A stretch of 64,000 nt of DNA from Winogradskyella aurantiaca (GCF_003362725.1 NZ_QKTV01000001.1:558001-622000); one strand, 5' to 3'; shown: positions 1 through 8,353, counted from the stretch's first letter. Numbers and translations: made by a program. Notes: generated by a model not told the origin, from the letters alone.

Positions 1-19
1 ATTCAAAATCCACTAAGGC

Positions 20-652
20 TTGAATATTACATTCATCTTTTTTCTGGGCTTATTTATAGCCTTGATTGGCGTTATTCCACCAGGATTATTAAATATGACT
101 GCTGCCAAAATTAGCTTAAAAGAAGGGCCGGGCAGGGGAATTATGTTTTCTACAGGTGTTTGTATTACTGTTTTTATTCAAACCTATTTGGCCGCCATTT
201 TTGCTAGGTATTTATCAACCCGGCCAGATGTTATTGCTATTCTTCAAAAGGTGGCATTTGTGCTTTTCATTCTAATATCGGTTTATTTTCTGGCCATTGC
301 CACCAAAAAGAAGGAAGAGACCATTGTTGAAGAGGAGGTTAAAAGTAAGCGTGGTCGATTGGCACATGGCATGATGCTGGCTTCATTAAATCTGTTTCCA
401 ATTCCATATCAGGCTTATATGACTATTACATTGGCTTCTTTTGGGTGGTTGGACTTTGAAAAAACCAGTATTATTACCTATGTAACAGGGGCTACCATGG
501 GGACCTTTGTAATGCTTTATGTGTATATTTTCTTTTTTGATAAGATTAAAACAAATCCCCTCACTTCTCAAAAAAACATGAATTATGTTATTGGGAGTAT
601 CACTGGATTGGTAGCATTAATCACTTTTATAAATATTCTAAAAGACCTCTAA
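20..652 (+). CDS. LysE family amino-acid exporter
   Basis: Inner-membrane protein of 210 residues, the usual size for LysE/RhtB exporters. About six hydrophobic segments are visible: the first at residues 3-25 with the motif GVIPPGLLN near residue 17, typical of the LysE N-terminus, and the last at 190-208. A charged loop (KKKEETIVEEEVKSKRGR) separates segments 3 and 4, as in the family. The likely role is export of amino acids or similar small metabolites; the substrate cannot be read from sequence. The start is a TTG at the very edge of the window, so an upstream start is possible. Its stop codon overlaps the ATG of the next gene, suggesting cotranscription. Confidence 0.8.
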   Translation: MNITFIFFLGLFIALIGVIPPGLLNMTAAKISLKEGPGRGIMFSTGVCITVFIQTYLAAIFARYLSTRPDVIAILQKVAFVLFILISVYFLAIATKKKEETIVEEEVKSKRGRLAHGMMLASLNLFPIPYQAYMTITLASFGWLDFEKTSIITYVTGATMGTFVMLYVYIFFFDKIKTNPLTSQKNMNYVIGSITGLVALITFINILKDL

Positions 653-987
653 TGAAGCCGGAAACACTTAGTTTTTTTGAACGGGTTTATGATGTGGTAA
701 GGATGATCCCGGAGGGGAGGGTTACCAGTTATGGTGCTATTGCAAAGTATCTTGGTGCGGCAAGAAGCTCAAGATTGGTAGGCTATGCCATGAATGCCTC
801 GCATGGAAAAGACGTACCTGCGCATCGGGTGGTGAACAGAAATGGTTTATTAACAGGGAAGCATCATTTTGAGGGAACAAACCTCATGCAGCAATTATTA
901 GAAAATGAAGGGGCGGTTGTTGTAGATAATCAAATTAAGAACTTTAAAGCGCTCTTCTGGGATCCTCTTAAAGAGTTAAAAAATTAG
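652..987 (+). CDS. Alkyltransferase-like protein (ATL), MGMT family without the acceptor Cys
   Basis: 111-residue protein formed only of the O6-alkylguanine DNA-alkyltransferase DNA-binding domain. The helix-turn-helix region (VTSYGAIAKYLG, residues 25-35) and the Arg-finger region are present. The active-site motif PCHRV reads PAHRV at residues 56-60, so the methyl-accepting cysteine is Ala57 and the protein cannot act as a suicide methyltransferase. Proteins of this kind bind O6-alkylguanine and are known to channel the lesion into nucleotide excision repair. ATG overlaps the stop of the LysE gene. Length and lack of an N-terminal domain agree with the ATL subfamily. Confidence 0.9.
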   Translation: MKPETLSFFERVYDVVRMIPEGRVTSYGAIAKYLGAARSSRLVGYAMNASHGKDVPAHRVVNRNGLLTGKHHFEGTNLMQQLLENEGAVVVDNQIKNFKALFWDPLKELKN

Positions 988-1066
988 GATAAAGTTGCTA
1001 TAACTAAAGCAAATTTTAGCATAGATACATTTCATCTCAAGCTAAGGAAATCCAAACAATTCGAAG

Positions 1067-1074
1067 TATCTTTG
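1067..1074 (+). promoter_or_regulatory. Possible -7 box (TATCTTTG) before mrp
   Basis: TATCTTTG matches the Bacteroidota -7 consensus TAnnTTTG and lies 25 bases before the TTG start of the Mrp gene. No clear TTTG -33 box is present at the right distance, so confidence is low. Confidence 0.4.
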
Positions 1075-1099
1075 CATTTGGAATTAATCTGAATAAGCT

Positions 1100-2239
1100 T
1101 TGAAAATAAATAAGCAAGATATATACAATGCTCTACGTACCATAACGGTACCTGGTGAAGGGGAAAATATGGTTGATAGTGGTGCGGTAACTAATATCAT
1201 GACATTTGCTGATGAGGTAGTTGTTGATATTACAATTAAAAACCCTACACTTCAAGCGCGCAAGAAAACGGAAGTGGCTATTCTTAAAACCATTCACGAT
1301 CAAGTCTATGCTAAGGCTAAGATTTCGGTTAACGTGAAACAGGAGGTGCCACCTAAGCAGGAGAAGAACGAAATAAAGGGCAAACCAATTCCAGGGATTA
1401 GTAATATAGTTGCTGTGGCTTCTGGAAAGGGTGGTGTTGGAAAATCGACGGTTACTGCAAATCTGGCTGTGACTTTAGCAAAAATGGGCTTTAAGGTAGG
1501 AGTCTTAGATGCAGATATTTATGGTCCGTCAATTCCCATCATGTTTGCCGTAGCTTCAGAGCGTCCACTGTCAGTTACTATCGATGGAAAGTCCAAGATG
1601 AAACCTATTGAGAATTATGGTGTAAAGGTTTTATCTATTGGGTTTTTTACAAAACCAGATCAAGCTGTGATTTGGAGAGGACCTATGGCCTCCAAAGCCT
1701 TAAATCAAATGATTTTTGATGCAGCCTGGGGGGAACTGGATTTTCTTCTCATCGATTTGCCACCGGGAACTGGGGATATTCATTTGAGTATTATGCAAGC
1801 CTTACCAATCACGGGCTCAGTGGTAGTAAGTACCCCTCAAAATGTGGCCCTGGCAGATGCTAAAAAAGGTGTGGCAATGTTTCAGCAAGATAATATTAAT
1901 GTGCCTGTTCTTGGCATCATTGAAAATATGGCTTATTTCACACCGGCTGAACTCCCTGATAATAAATACTATATCTTTGGACAAGAAGGTGCTAAATACC
2001 TGGCTATGGATTTAAATGTACCTTTCTTAGGTGAGGTGCCTTTGGTGCAAAGTATAAGAGAGGCTGGGGATGTTGGGCGGCCGGCCGCATTGCAGGAAGG
2101 AAGTCCTGTGGCACTTGCCTTTGACCTCATTACAAAAGAGGTGGTTCAAGAAGTAGTAGATAGAAATGAAAATTTACCTGCTACAGAAGCTATAAAAATT
2201 ACAACCATGGCAGGGTGTTCTGCTGTAAAAAAGAATTAA
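1100..2239 (+). CDS. mrp: Mrp/ApbC-type Fe-S cluster carrier P-loop ATPase
   Basis: 379-residue protein. Residues 1-85 form a MIP18/DUF59-like domain, followed by a linker and an Mrp/NBP35 ATPase domain with the deviant Walker A motif GKGGVGKS (109-116), ADIYGPSIP, and the switch region LPPGTGDIHLS. Known family members deliver Fe-S clusters to apoproteins. The C-terminus carries one cysteine (GCSAV) rather than a full CxxC pair; a missing partner cysteine is seen here and its effect is uncertain. It starts at TTG, 112 bases after the previous gene, and overlaps the start of the NifU-like gene, its natural functional partner. Confidence 0.9.
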   Translation: MKINKQDIYNALRTITVPGEGENMVDSGAVTNIMTFADEVVVDITIKNPTLQARKKTEVAILKTIHDQVYAKAKISVNVKQEVPPKQEKNEIKGKPIPGISNIVAVASGKGGVGKSTVTANLAVTLAKMGFKVGVLDADIYGPSIPIMFAVASERPLSVTIDGKSKMKPIENYGVKVLSIGFFTKPDQAVIWRGPMASKALNQMIFDAAWGELDFLLIDLPPGTGDIHLSIMQALPITGSVVVSTPQNVALADAKKGVAMFQQDNINVPVLGIIENMAYFTPAELPDNKYYIFGQEGAKYLAMDLNVPFLGEVPLVQSIREAGDVGRPAALQEGSPVALAFDLITKEVVQEVVDRNENLPATEAIKITTMAGCSAVKKN

Positions 2240-2481
2240 TGATGAATTCACAAGAGTTACGATTAAATGTCGAAAAAGCTTTAGAAGAGATACGTCCCTT
2301 CTTACAAAGCGATGGCGGTAATATTTCTCTTTTATCCATAGAAGATGATAAGCTTGTTAAGGTCCAATTGGAAGGCGCCTGTACCAATTGCAGCGTTAAC
2401 CAGATGACCCTAAAATCTGGTGTAGAAATGACTATTAAAAAGTATGCTCCTCAAATAGAACAGGTGATAAACGTTGAATAG
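2239..2481 (+). CDS. NifU C-terminal domain (Nfu-type) Fe-S scaffold
   Basis: 80-residue stand-alone Nfu domain with the cluster-binding motif CTNC and the sequence SDGGNISLL typical of NifU C-terminal proteins. Two ATG codons in a row (2239 and 2242) overlap the stop of the Mrp gene; an in-frame ATG at 2215 would add eight residues lying inside mrp and is less likely. Role: binds a 4Fe-4S or 2Fe-2S cluster and hands it on, probably with the Mrp ATPase encoded just before it. Confidence 0.9.
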   Translation: MMNSQELRLNVEKALEEIRPFLQSDGGNISLLSIEDDKLVKVQLEGACTNCSVNQMTLKSGVEMTIKKYAPQIEQVINVE

Positions 2482-2494
2482 TGACATTTGTCAC
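2481..2494 (+). promoter_or_regulatory. Crp/Fnr-like operator GTGAC-N4-GTCAC
   Basis: Perfect 14-bp palindrome GTGACATTTGTCAC whose centre lies 29.5 bases before a TAGATTTG -7 box (2517-2524), equal to about -42 from the expected transcript start. This is the class II activator position of Crp/Fnr regulators. A matching dyad at the same spacing precedes the flavoprotein gene at 50.1 kb. Confidence 0.6.
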
Positions 2495-2516
2495 AAACTC
2501 ATCAATTTCACATTTA

Positions 2517-2524
2517 TAGATTTG
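2517..2524 (+). promoter_or_regulatory. -7 box (TAGATTTG) of the ferredoxin reductase operon
   Basis: Matches TAnnTTTG. It lies 18 bases before the ATG at 2543 and has no TTTG -33 box; the Crp/Fnr-like dyad occupies the upstream position instead, as expected for an activator-dependent promoter. Confidence 0.6.
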
Positions 2525-2542
2525 CAGCAAGTTTAGTCCAAT

Positions 2543-3598
2543 ATGATCACAACAGATATAATTATTATCGGAGCTGGCCCTACCGGCCTATTCGCAGTAT
2601 TTGAGGCTGGTCTTCTTAAGTTAAAATGCCACCTCATTGATGCCTTGCCACAGCCTGGCGGGCAATGCTCAGAGCTTTATCCAAAGAAACCTATTTACGA
2701 TATTCCCGGTTACCCTGAAATTCTTGCAGGTGATCTTACTGACAAATTGCTCGAGCAGTGCAAGCAGTTTGAACCTGGGTTTACACTTGGCGAACGTGCA
2801 GATCATATAGAAAAGCAGGACGATGGTACTTTTATTGTAACTACTAATAAAGGCACGCAACATCAAGCACCCGTTGTAGCAATTGCCAGTGGCCTAGGAA
2901 GTTTTGAACCAAGAAAACCCGATCTTCCTAACATTACCGATTTTGAAGATAAGGGAGTCGAGTACATGATCAAGGAGCCAGAAATGTATCGTGATAAAAA
3001 GGTGATTATTGCAGGTGGGGGCGATTCTGCACTGGATTGGAGTATCTTTTTGTCTGATGTGGCGGCTTCGGTAACATTGGTGCACCGACGCAATGAGTTT
3101 AGAGGGCATTTAGATTCTGTTGAGAAAGTTCAGGAATTAAAAAATCAAGGAAAGATCAACCTGATTACTCCTGCTGAGGTCACTGCTATTAAGGGTGCAG
3201 ATAAGGTTGAAGCTCTGGAGATAACTAAAAAAGATGCTGATCCGGTACTGATTGAAACCGATCACTTTATTCCTTTATTTGGCCTTTCTCCTAAATTAGG
3301 TCCTATTGCTAACTGGGGCTTAGAGATTGAGAAGAATGCCATAAAGGTTAATAATGCCTTGGATTACCAAACCAACATTCCAGGGATTTTTGCCATAGGT
3401 GATGGCAATTATTACCCTGGTAAATTAAAACTAATCCTTTGTGGGTTCCACGAGGCGACTTTAATGTGCCAGGCAGCCTATAAAATTATCAATCCGGGCA
3501 AACGCTACGTACTTAAATATACAACTGTGAGTGGAGTTGATGGGTTTGATGGCACCAGAAAAGAAGCACCTAAAGCCGTAGTAAAAGCTATTGAATAA
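2543..3598 (+). CDS. Ferredoxin--NADP reductase, thioredoxin-reductase-like type
   Basis: 351-residue flavoprotein. FAD-binding GxGxxG at residues 8-15 (GAGPTGLF), an NADP-binding site near residue 157 (IIAGGGDSALDW) and the C-terminal FAD motif IFAIGD. It lacks the CxxC pair of true thioredoxin reductases, which fits the TrxR-like ferredoxin-NADP reductases of Bacillus YumC type. It transfers electrons between NADPH and ferredoxin in the cytoplasm. The ferredoxin gene follows with overlapping stop and start codons, so the pair is very likely a redox couple. The promoter shows a Crp/Fnr-like site, suggesting control by oxygen, redox state or nitric oxide. Confidence 0.88.
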   Translation: MITTDIIIIGAGPTGLFAVFEAGLLKLKCHLIDALPQPGGQCSELYPKKPIYDIPGYPEILAGDLTDKLLEQCKQFEPGFTLGERADHIEKQDDGTFIVTTNKGTQHQAPVVAIASGLGSFEPRKPDLPNITDFEDKGVEYMIKEPEMYRDKKVIIAGGGDSALDWSIFLSDVAASVTLVHRRNEFRGHLDSVEKVQELKNQGKINLITPAEVTAIKGADKVEALEITKKDADPVLIETDHFIPLFGLSPKLGPIANWGLEIEKNAIKVNNALDYQTNIPGIFAIGDGNYYPGKLKLILCGFHEATLMCQAAYKIINPGKRYVLKYTTVSGVDGFDGTRKEAPKAVVKAIE

Positions 3599-3930
3599 TG
3601 GAACAAGACGTAGCCATAACTATAATCGATAGAGAGGGAGTTAGTCATAGCATTGAGGCTCCAACTGATATGGCTATGAACCTTATGGAGGTGGTTAGAT
3701 CTTTTGAATTAGCTCCTGAAGGTACCATTGGAGTCTGTGGAGGAATGGCCATGTGTGCTTCTTGTCAATGCTATGTATTATCTGACCATGAGTTGCCTGA
3801 GATGCAAGATGACGAAGAGGCCATGTTATCTGAGGCATTTTATGTTAAGGATAACAGTCGTTTGGGATGCCAAATTCAAATGACTCCTGAAATGGAAGGA
3901 CTTAAAGTAGAACTGGCACCAGAAAGTTAG
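3598..3930 (+). CDS. 2Fe-2S ferredoxin, adrenodoxin type
   Basis: 110-residue ferredoxin with the 2Fe-2S ligand pattern C-x5-C-x2-C (GVCGGMAMCASC, from about residue 44) and a distal cysteine in LGCQIQM. Acidic surface patches (MQDDEEAML) fit a docking site for a reductase. Its ATG overlaps the stop of the ferredoxin reductase gene, making the two a probable electron-transfer pair. The gene ends four bases into the convergent lipoprotein gene on the other strand. Confidence 0.9.
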   Translation: MEQDVAITIIDREGVSHSIEAPTDMAMNLMEVVRSFELAPEGTIGVCGGMAMCASCQCYVLSDHELPEMQDDEEAMLSEAFYVKDNSRLGCQIQMTPEMEGLKVELAPES

Positions 3931-4676
3931 TCCTCTATTAGTTTTAATCTCACTAATGGCAGTATCAGCTTAACAATTTCGCTATAGGCAATCGCTGATA
4001 AATGCAAACCATCAGCGGCAATTAATTCTGTTCTGCTTAGTCCTTCTCTGCTGATGTCAGTAATATTGATAAAGTTAACTCCTTTGTCATCACAGACAGT
4101 TTCTGCAAACCCATTATACAGGTCTATGTTAGAACTTGTTTCCACAGGATTACCCCAATTCTGCCCAAAAGGCGTAAACGCATAATCGGGTATGGAAAGC
4201 ACTAAGACATTATCTGGATCGTTGCCAGCTAGAGCAATACTCTCCTCCAGTAACTGTCTAAATTCAGAATCATAAATGGCAAATGGTTGCCCCTGAAATT
4301 GATTATTAACTCCAATTAACAAGGTTACCAGATCATAAGGTTCGTTAAGATCCGTGCTGTTAATGGCGCCAAGCAAATTGGAGGTGGTCCATCCAGAGGT
4401 AGCAAGAATGTCAACAGAAGGGTCGAAAACAGGATCCGAACTAATTAGGAGGCTGTCCTTTAACTGAATTGGGAAACCACAAGACTCACAAACACTGGTG
4501 CCCACAGTATAGCTGTCACCAAGTGACAAAATATGAACTGCAATGGTATCGGCCATTTCTGGAGACCCTTCAGGCGGCGAATAGTCATTGCTGGAGCAGG
4601 AGGGAACAATTGTTACCAATAACAAGAACCAAACTCCCCAATAAAAAAAGGTTTTATGTAGCTTATTTAAACGCAT
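3927..4676 (-). CDS. SGNH/GDSL-family esterase lipoprotein
   Basis: 249 residues. An N-terminal hydrophobic segment ends in a lipobox-like VPSC with Cys at residue 27, followed by a SSND stretch, so the protein is probably an envelope lipoprotein. The SGNH blocks are visible: block I SLGDSYTVG (nucleophile Ser), block III LIGVNNQFQG and block V DGLHLSA (catalytic Asp and His). Such enzymes hydrolyse esters such as acetylated glycans or lipids; the substrate is unknown. The start overlaps the end of the upstream acyl-CoA dehydrogenase gene by 14 bases, so the two are probably cotranscribed. Confidence 0.8.
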   Translation of the reverse strand: MRLNKLHKTFFYWGVWFLLLVTIVPSCSSNDYSPPEGSPEMADTIAVHILSLGDSYTVGTSVCESCGFPIQLKDSLLISSDPVFDPSVDILATSGWTTSNLLGAINSTDLNEPYDLVTLLIGVNNQFQGQPFAIYDSEFRQLLEESIALAGNDPDNVLVLSIPDYAFTPFGQNWGNPVETSSNIDLYNGFAETVCDDKGVNFINITDISREGLSRTELIAADGLHLSAIAYSEIVKLILPLVRLKLIED

Positions 4677-5841
4677 TATGACCAGTAATATCCAGTCCTG
4701 TTATTAACAGATGGATATCATGGGTGCCTTCGTAGGTAATAACACTTTCAAGATTCATCATATGACGCATGATGCTGTATTCACCCGTTATACCCATACC
4801 ACCTAAAATTTGTCGTGCTTCGCGAGCTATAGTAATCGCCATTTCTACATTATTACGCTTGGCCATTGAAATTTGAGCCGATGAAGCACGATTTTCGTTT
4901 TTAAGCTGACCGAGCCTAAAGGCTAGGAGTTGCGCTTTAGTAATTTCGGTAATCATCTCCGCCAACTTCTTTTGTTGCAATTGAAACGCTGCAATGGGCT
5001 TACCAAATTGAACACGCTCTTTGGCGTAACGTAAGGCTGTATCATAACAATCCATGGCTGCACCTATAGCACCCCATGCAATTCCATAACGTGCTGAATC
5101 CAGACAACCTAATGGTGCTCCAAGACCACTTTTGTTAGGTAATAAATTCTCTTTTGGCACTTTGACATCCTGGAAAATTAGTTCGCCAGTTGCAGAGGCG
5201 CGCAAGGACCACTTGTTGTGCGTTTCTGGGGTCGAGAAGCCTTCCATCTCACGCTCTACTATTAATCCGTGGATGCGTCCTTCTTCATTCTTAGCCCAAA
5301 CCACGGCAACATCACAAAACGGAGAATTGCTAATCCATAATTTAGCTCCATTTAATAAGTAATGATCACCCATATCCTTATAATTGGTAACCATACCACC
5401 AGGGTTGGAACCATGATCGGGTTCGGTTAATCCAAAAGACCCCATCCATTCGCCAGAGGCTAGTTTTGGCAAGTACTTCTGACGTTGTTCTTCATTACCA
5501 TATTTCCAAATAGGATACATCACTAAAGAGGACTGAACCGATGCCGTACTGCGCACACCAGAATCTCCCCGTTCAATTTCCTGCATAATGAGTCCATAAG
5601 ATATCTGATCAAGACCTGCACCTCCATATTCTTCAGGGATATAAGGTCCAAAGGCACCAATCTCTGCTAGGCCCTTTATAATTTGTGTTGGAAATTCAGC
5701 TTTCTGAGCATAGGATTCGATGATTGGGGAGATGTCACGTTTTACCCATTCACGTGCTGCATCTCTAACCAATTTGTGCTCATCAGTTAGTAAATCATCA
5801 AGGTTGTAATAATCGGGAGCTTCAAATAGATCTGGCTTCAT
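4663..5841 (-). CDS. Acyl-CoA dehydrogenase, glutaryl-CoA dehydrogenase type
   Basis: 392 residues with the full acyl-CoA dehydrogenase fold: FAD-binding SFGLTEPDHGSNPGG, ALRYAKERVQFGKPIAAFQ, and the C-terminal catalytic region YEGTHDIHLLITG, in which the Glu is the expected catalytic base. The EGTHDIH-xxxx-G-x-x-ITG ending resembles glutaryl-CoA dehydrogenases, which convert glutaryl-CoA to crotonyl-CoA in lysine and tryptophan breakdown. A specific substrate is inferred only from this likeness. A LacI-type palindrome and a TAnnTTTG box lie just upstream (5866-5887). Confidence 0.85.
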   Translation of the reverse strand: MKPDLFEAPDYYNLDDLLTDEHKLVRDAAREWVKRDISPIIESYAQKAEFPTQIIKGLAEIGAFGPYIPEEYGGAGLDQISYGLIMQEIERGDSGVRSTASVQSSLVMYPIWKYGNEEQRQKYLPKLASGEWMGSFGLTEPDHGSNPGGMVTNYKDMGDHYLLNGAKLWISNSPFCDVAVVWAKNEEGRIHGLIVEREMEGFSTPETHNKWSLRASATGELIFQDVKVPKENLLPNKSGLGAPLGCLDSARYGIAWGAIGAAMDCYDTALRYAKERVQFGKPIAAFQLQQKKLAEMITEITKAQLLAFRLGQLKNENRASSAQISMAKRNNVEMAITIAREARQILGGMGITGEYSIMRHMMNLESVITYEGTHDIHLLITGLDITGHNAFK

Positions 5842-5865
5842 TTTTTGCTAAAATTAAAAGATTAG

Positions 5866-5887
5866 CAAATGTAACGAAAACGTTTTC
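5866..5887 (-). promoter_or_regulatory. Promoter with GAAAACGTTTTC palindrome before the acyl-CoA dehydrogenase gene
   Basis: On the minus strand a -7 box TACATTTG (5873 to 5866) is directly preceded by a perfect 12-bp palindrome GAAAACGTTTTC (5876-5887). The central CG and AT-rich arms are like LacI-family operators; its position between -33 and -7 would fit repression. No such regulator is encoded next to it. Confidence 0.45.
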
Positions 5888-5904
5888 ATTGCCATAGAAT
5901 GCCT

Positions 5905-6621
5905 CTACATTTTCAAGTAAAACTCTTTGGTTAGAGCAATGTATTGGTCAGTGTAGTTATGGCGCTCAGTTTCAATAATGAGTGTCTCTGCTTTAGTATC
6001 GCTGCCATTGAATGAAAACTCTAGGAGTTGACGTTTGGGATTGGACTCTGGGGTTCCTTTAATAACGCAACATCTGTTTAATTGTAATCCTGCAGAGTGA
6101 GCAAGTTGTGTAAAAACTTCTGCCGATTCATAAGGAATAATGGTTGCAAAACGACCGCCCTGGGATAATAAGTGCCTAACAGCATATATGAGATGCTCAA
6201 AAGGCATGGCGTCTTGAAATCGGGCCAGATCTCGTGAACTATCACCAGATTTATGACTAGGATTATAAAACGGCGGGTTGCAAATGATAAGATCAAATAC
6301 ATCCTCTACTTCTTCTACAAATTCCAACAATGCTGCATGATAGCAGAATAGGCGATCGGCCCAGGGTGACCCTTCAAAATTCTCACTGCATTGCTCATAA
6401 GCATCCGGGTCAATTTCTATAGCTTCAATAAAAGCATGCGATGTTCTTTGGGCCAGCATTAATGACAATAAGCCAGTGCCTGAACCGATGTCTAAAACCG
6501 TTTCAGGGAAATGTTCGACTGGAACCCAGGACCCGAGTAATACCCCATCGGTACCAATCTTCATAGCGCAGCGATCCTGCTTAATTTGAAATTGTTTAAA
6601 CTGAAATACTTGTTGTGACAT
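5905..6621 (-). CDS. trmN6: tRNA1(Val) A37 N6-methyltransferase
   Basis: 238-residue SAM-dependent methyltransferase. The SAM-binding motif VLDIGSGTGLLSLM starts near residue 43 and the amino-methyltransferase motif NPPF is in DLIICNPPFYNPS. The N-terminus FQFKQFQIKQDRCAMKIGTD matches the TrmN6/YfiC family, which methylates the exocyclic amine of A37 in tRNA1(Val). It starts directly after the stop of rimM on the same strand (no gap), so both may share a transcript. Confidence 0.85.
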   Translation of the reverse strand: MSQQVFQFKQFQIKQDRCAMKIGTDGVLLGSWVPVEHFPETVLDIGSGTGLLSLMLAQRTSHAFIEAIEIDPDAYEQCSENFEGSPWADRLFCYHAALLEFVEEVEDVFDLIICNPPFYNPSHKSGDSSRDLARFQDAMPFEHLIYAVRHLLSQGGRFATIIPYESAEVFTQLAHSAGLQLNRCCVIKGTPESNPKRQLLEFSFNGSDTKAETLIIETERHNYTDQYIALTKEFYLKM

Positions 6622-7149
6622 TTACTCTAAATAAAGGTCTATTAATCCCTCTGGTGCTTCAACGCTAATGGTTTTAGTGTCTCGATTGACCTCCTTTATA
6701 AACTGGTCGTTCATAGGAATCAGGATTTCCTGACCATCGCGATCTAATACAAATAAGGCTTGAGCCGTACTGTCATTAATTGCGATAATGGTGCCTACCT
6801 CTCCAAAATTGACATCGACAATTTGAAACCCAATAACCTCATGAAAGTAGAATTTATTCCCTTCTAATTTGGGTAAAATACTTAAGGGTAAATACAATTC
6901 CGACTTTAATAGTGCGTCGGCATCCTCCTCGGTATCTACATCTTCAAATTTTAAGCGCAGTAAATCCGATTTATGGAGTTGTGAATGTTCTATAAAGTAA
7001 GGAATAAGTCGACCACGAATATCAATAAAAATAGCATCCAGATTATCGTAAAGATCAGGATCGTCGGTATCTAGCTTAGCCAGAAGCTCACCTTTGTAAC
7101 TGTATTTCTTTACAATGCGTCCTAAATAAAAACAGTCTGTCTTTTTCAT
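6622..7149 (-). CDS. rimM: Ribosome maturation factor RimM
   Basis: 175 residues with the RimM N-terminal beta-barrel (FYLGRIVKKYSYKGELLAKL) and a C-terminal PRC-barrel (FHEVIGFQIVDVNFGEVG). RimM helps fold the 30S head during assembly. The ATG at 7149 is chosen because the family starts with the short KKTDCFYLG segment; an in-frame start at 7179 lies inside a terminator hairpin and is rejected. It follows rpsP, the classical neighbour, but a hairpin separates the two. Confidence 0.92.
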   Translation of the reverse strand: MKKTDCFYLGRIVKKYSYKGELLAKLDTDDPDLYDNLDAIFIDIRGRLIPYFIEHSQLHKSDLLRLKFEDVDTEEDADALLKSELYLPLSILPKLEGNKFYFHEVIGFQIVDVNFGEVGTIIAINDSTAQALFVLDRDGQEILIPMNDQFIKEVNRDTKTISVEAPEGLIDLYLE

Positions 7150-7161
7150 GGTTGAATCAAA

Positions 7162-7189
7162 TAAAAAACCCAGACACAAGGTCTGGGTT
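7162..7189 (-). terminator. Terminator/attenuator between rpsP and rimM
   Basis: On the minus strand AACCCAGAC and GTCTGGGTT form a 9-bp stem with a 5-base loop, followed by a T-tract. It lies after rpsP and before rimM and may lower rimM expression relative to rpsP. Confidence 0.75.
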
Positions 7190-7211
7190 AAAAATATGAC
7201 ATTTTAAAGTC

Positions 7212-7712
7212 TTATTCTTCTTCGTTAGAAGCTTCAGTTTCTTCAGCAACTTCTTCCTCAACTACTGGTGCAGCAGCTGTAATTCTTGCTTCATTAACCG
7301 CTTTTTCAGCTTCAAGAGCTTTGGCCTTAGCATCAGCAGCAGCTTTAGAAATACCTTCTGCTTTTGCTTGAACTTTAGCAGCTTTTTCTTCGATCCAGGC
7401 GTTGAATTTTGCTTCAGCCTGCTCTTCAGTTAAAGCTCCTTTCTTCACTCCACCATTAAGGTGTTTCTTAAGTAAAGCTCCTTTGTAAGATAAAATTGCT
7501 CTCGCAGTATCCGTTGGTTGCGCACCATTCTCTAACCACTTTACAGCGTCATCAACATTTAAGTCAATATGAGCAGGGTTAGTGTTTGGGTTGTAAGTTC
7601 CTATTTTTTCTAGGTACCTACCATCGCGCTTTGATCTTGAATCTGCAGCAACAATCCAGTAAAAAGGTTTTCCCTTTCTACCGTGTCTTTGTAATCTTAT
7701 TTTAACTGGCAT
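7212..7712 (-). CDS. rpsP: 30S ribosomal protein S16 with long C-terminal extension
   Basis: 166 residues; the S16 core fills the first ~80 ([20 protein letters not shown], then [12 protein letters not shown]). The remaining half is rich in Ala, Lys and Glu and ends in an acidic tail ([17 protein letters not shown]). Long S16 tails of this kind are usual in Bacteroidota. A TAACTTTG -7 box is seen upstream on the minus strand (7766 to 7759). Confidence 0.95.
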   Translation of the reverse strand: MPVKIRLQRHGRKGKPFYWIVAADSRSKRDGRYLEKIGTYNPNTNPAHIDLNVDDAVKWLENGAQPTDTARAILSYKGALLKKHLNGGVKKGALTEEQAEAKFNAWIEEKAAKVQAKAEGISKAAADAKAKALEAEKAVNEARITAAAPVVEEEVAEETEASNEEE

Positions 7713-7758
7713 AAAAATTAATTTGTGAGGTTCTCGACCTCTGTTATTAATGAGGGCG

Positions 7759-7766
7759 CAAAGTTA
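7759..7766 (-). promoter_or_regulatory. -7 box (TAACTTTG) of rpsP
   Basis: Matches TAnnTTTG on the minus strand, 47 bases before the rpsP ATG. No clear -33 TTTG. Confidence 0.5.
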
Positions 7767-7858
7767 TGACATTTTTTTAATTTACAGCGCTTTAGGGGTA
7801 TTTATTTGGAAGTACTAAAAAAGTGTATTTTTACGTTTCAATTTTTGAAAACGAAGCA

Positions 7859-8353
7859 ATGAAGATGTTGAAATTAAAGCGTGTATTTGGAGTGCTAATT
7901 ATGATTGGTTTGCTAGTCAGTAATTGCTCAGACGTGCAGTTTAACAATCCTGCCTTTCAGGCTGATGTGAATTATGAATTGTGGCGCGCGACCTCCTTCA
8001 GTGCTAAGTATGATCCAACAGGAAATCTAGTGATCACTGGTACTAATAATTTTGAAACAGTGATACTTACATTAACATCGGCTAGTGTTGGAGTCAGGCC
8101 TCTGGGTCCAGAAAATAGTTCAAGAGCTGAGTATATCGATGGTTTTGGAACCACCTTTTCAACGGCTGTTGAACCCGATGAATCTGTCTCCGTCTATCGC
8201 GATTTGGGACAGGTGGAAATCACTTCCAGAAATGAATCCAATAATTCCTTTACGGGTACTTTTTTCTTTGAGGCGTTTGATCCGGACGGTCAAAATCCTC
8301 AGGCACTATCTAATGGTATTTTCTTTGAGGTTCAACTCAAAGAAGACCAATAA
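7859..8353 (+). CDS. Lipoprotein resembling the DUF6252 family
   Basis: 164 residues. The N-terminus has Lys/Arg, a hydrophobic stretch and the lipobox LVSNC with Cys at about residue 22. The mature part shows the pattern W-x-A-x-x-F-S-A, N-LVITGTN, and near the end GTFFFEAFDPDG and SNGIFFEVQL, as in flavobacterial DUF6252 lipoproteins of unknown role. The ATG at 7859 is preferred over an in-frame GTG at 7823 because the signal peptide starts here and a TATTTTTA sequence just upstream looks like the promoter. Monocistronic, between divergent rpsP and dnaE. Confidence 0.65.
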   Translation: MKMLKLKRVFGVLIMIGLLVSNCSDVQFNNPAFQADVNYELWRATSFSAKYDPTGNLVITGTNNFETVILTLTSASVGVRPLGPENSSRAEYIDGFGTTFSTAVEPDESVSVYRDLGQVEITSRNESNNSFTGTFFFEAFDPDGQNPQALSNGIFFEVQLKEDQ

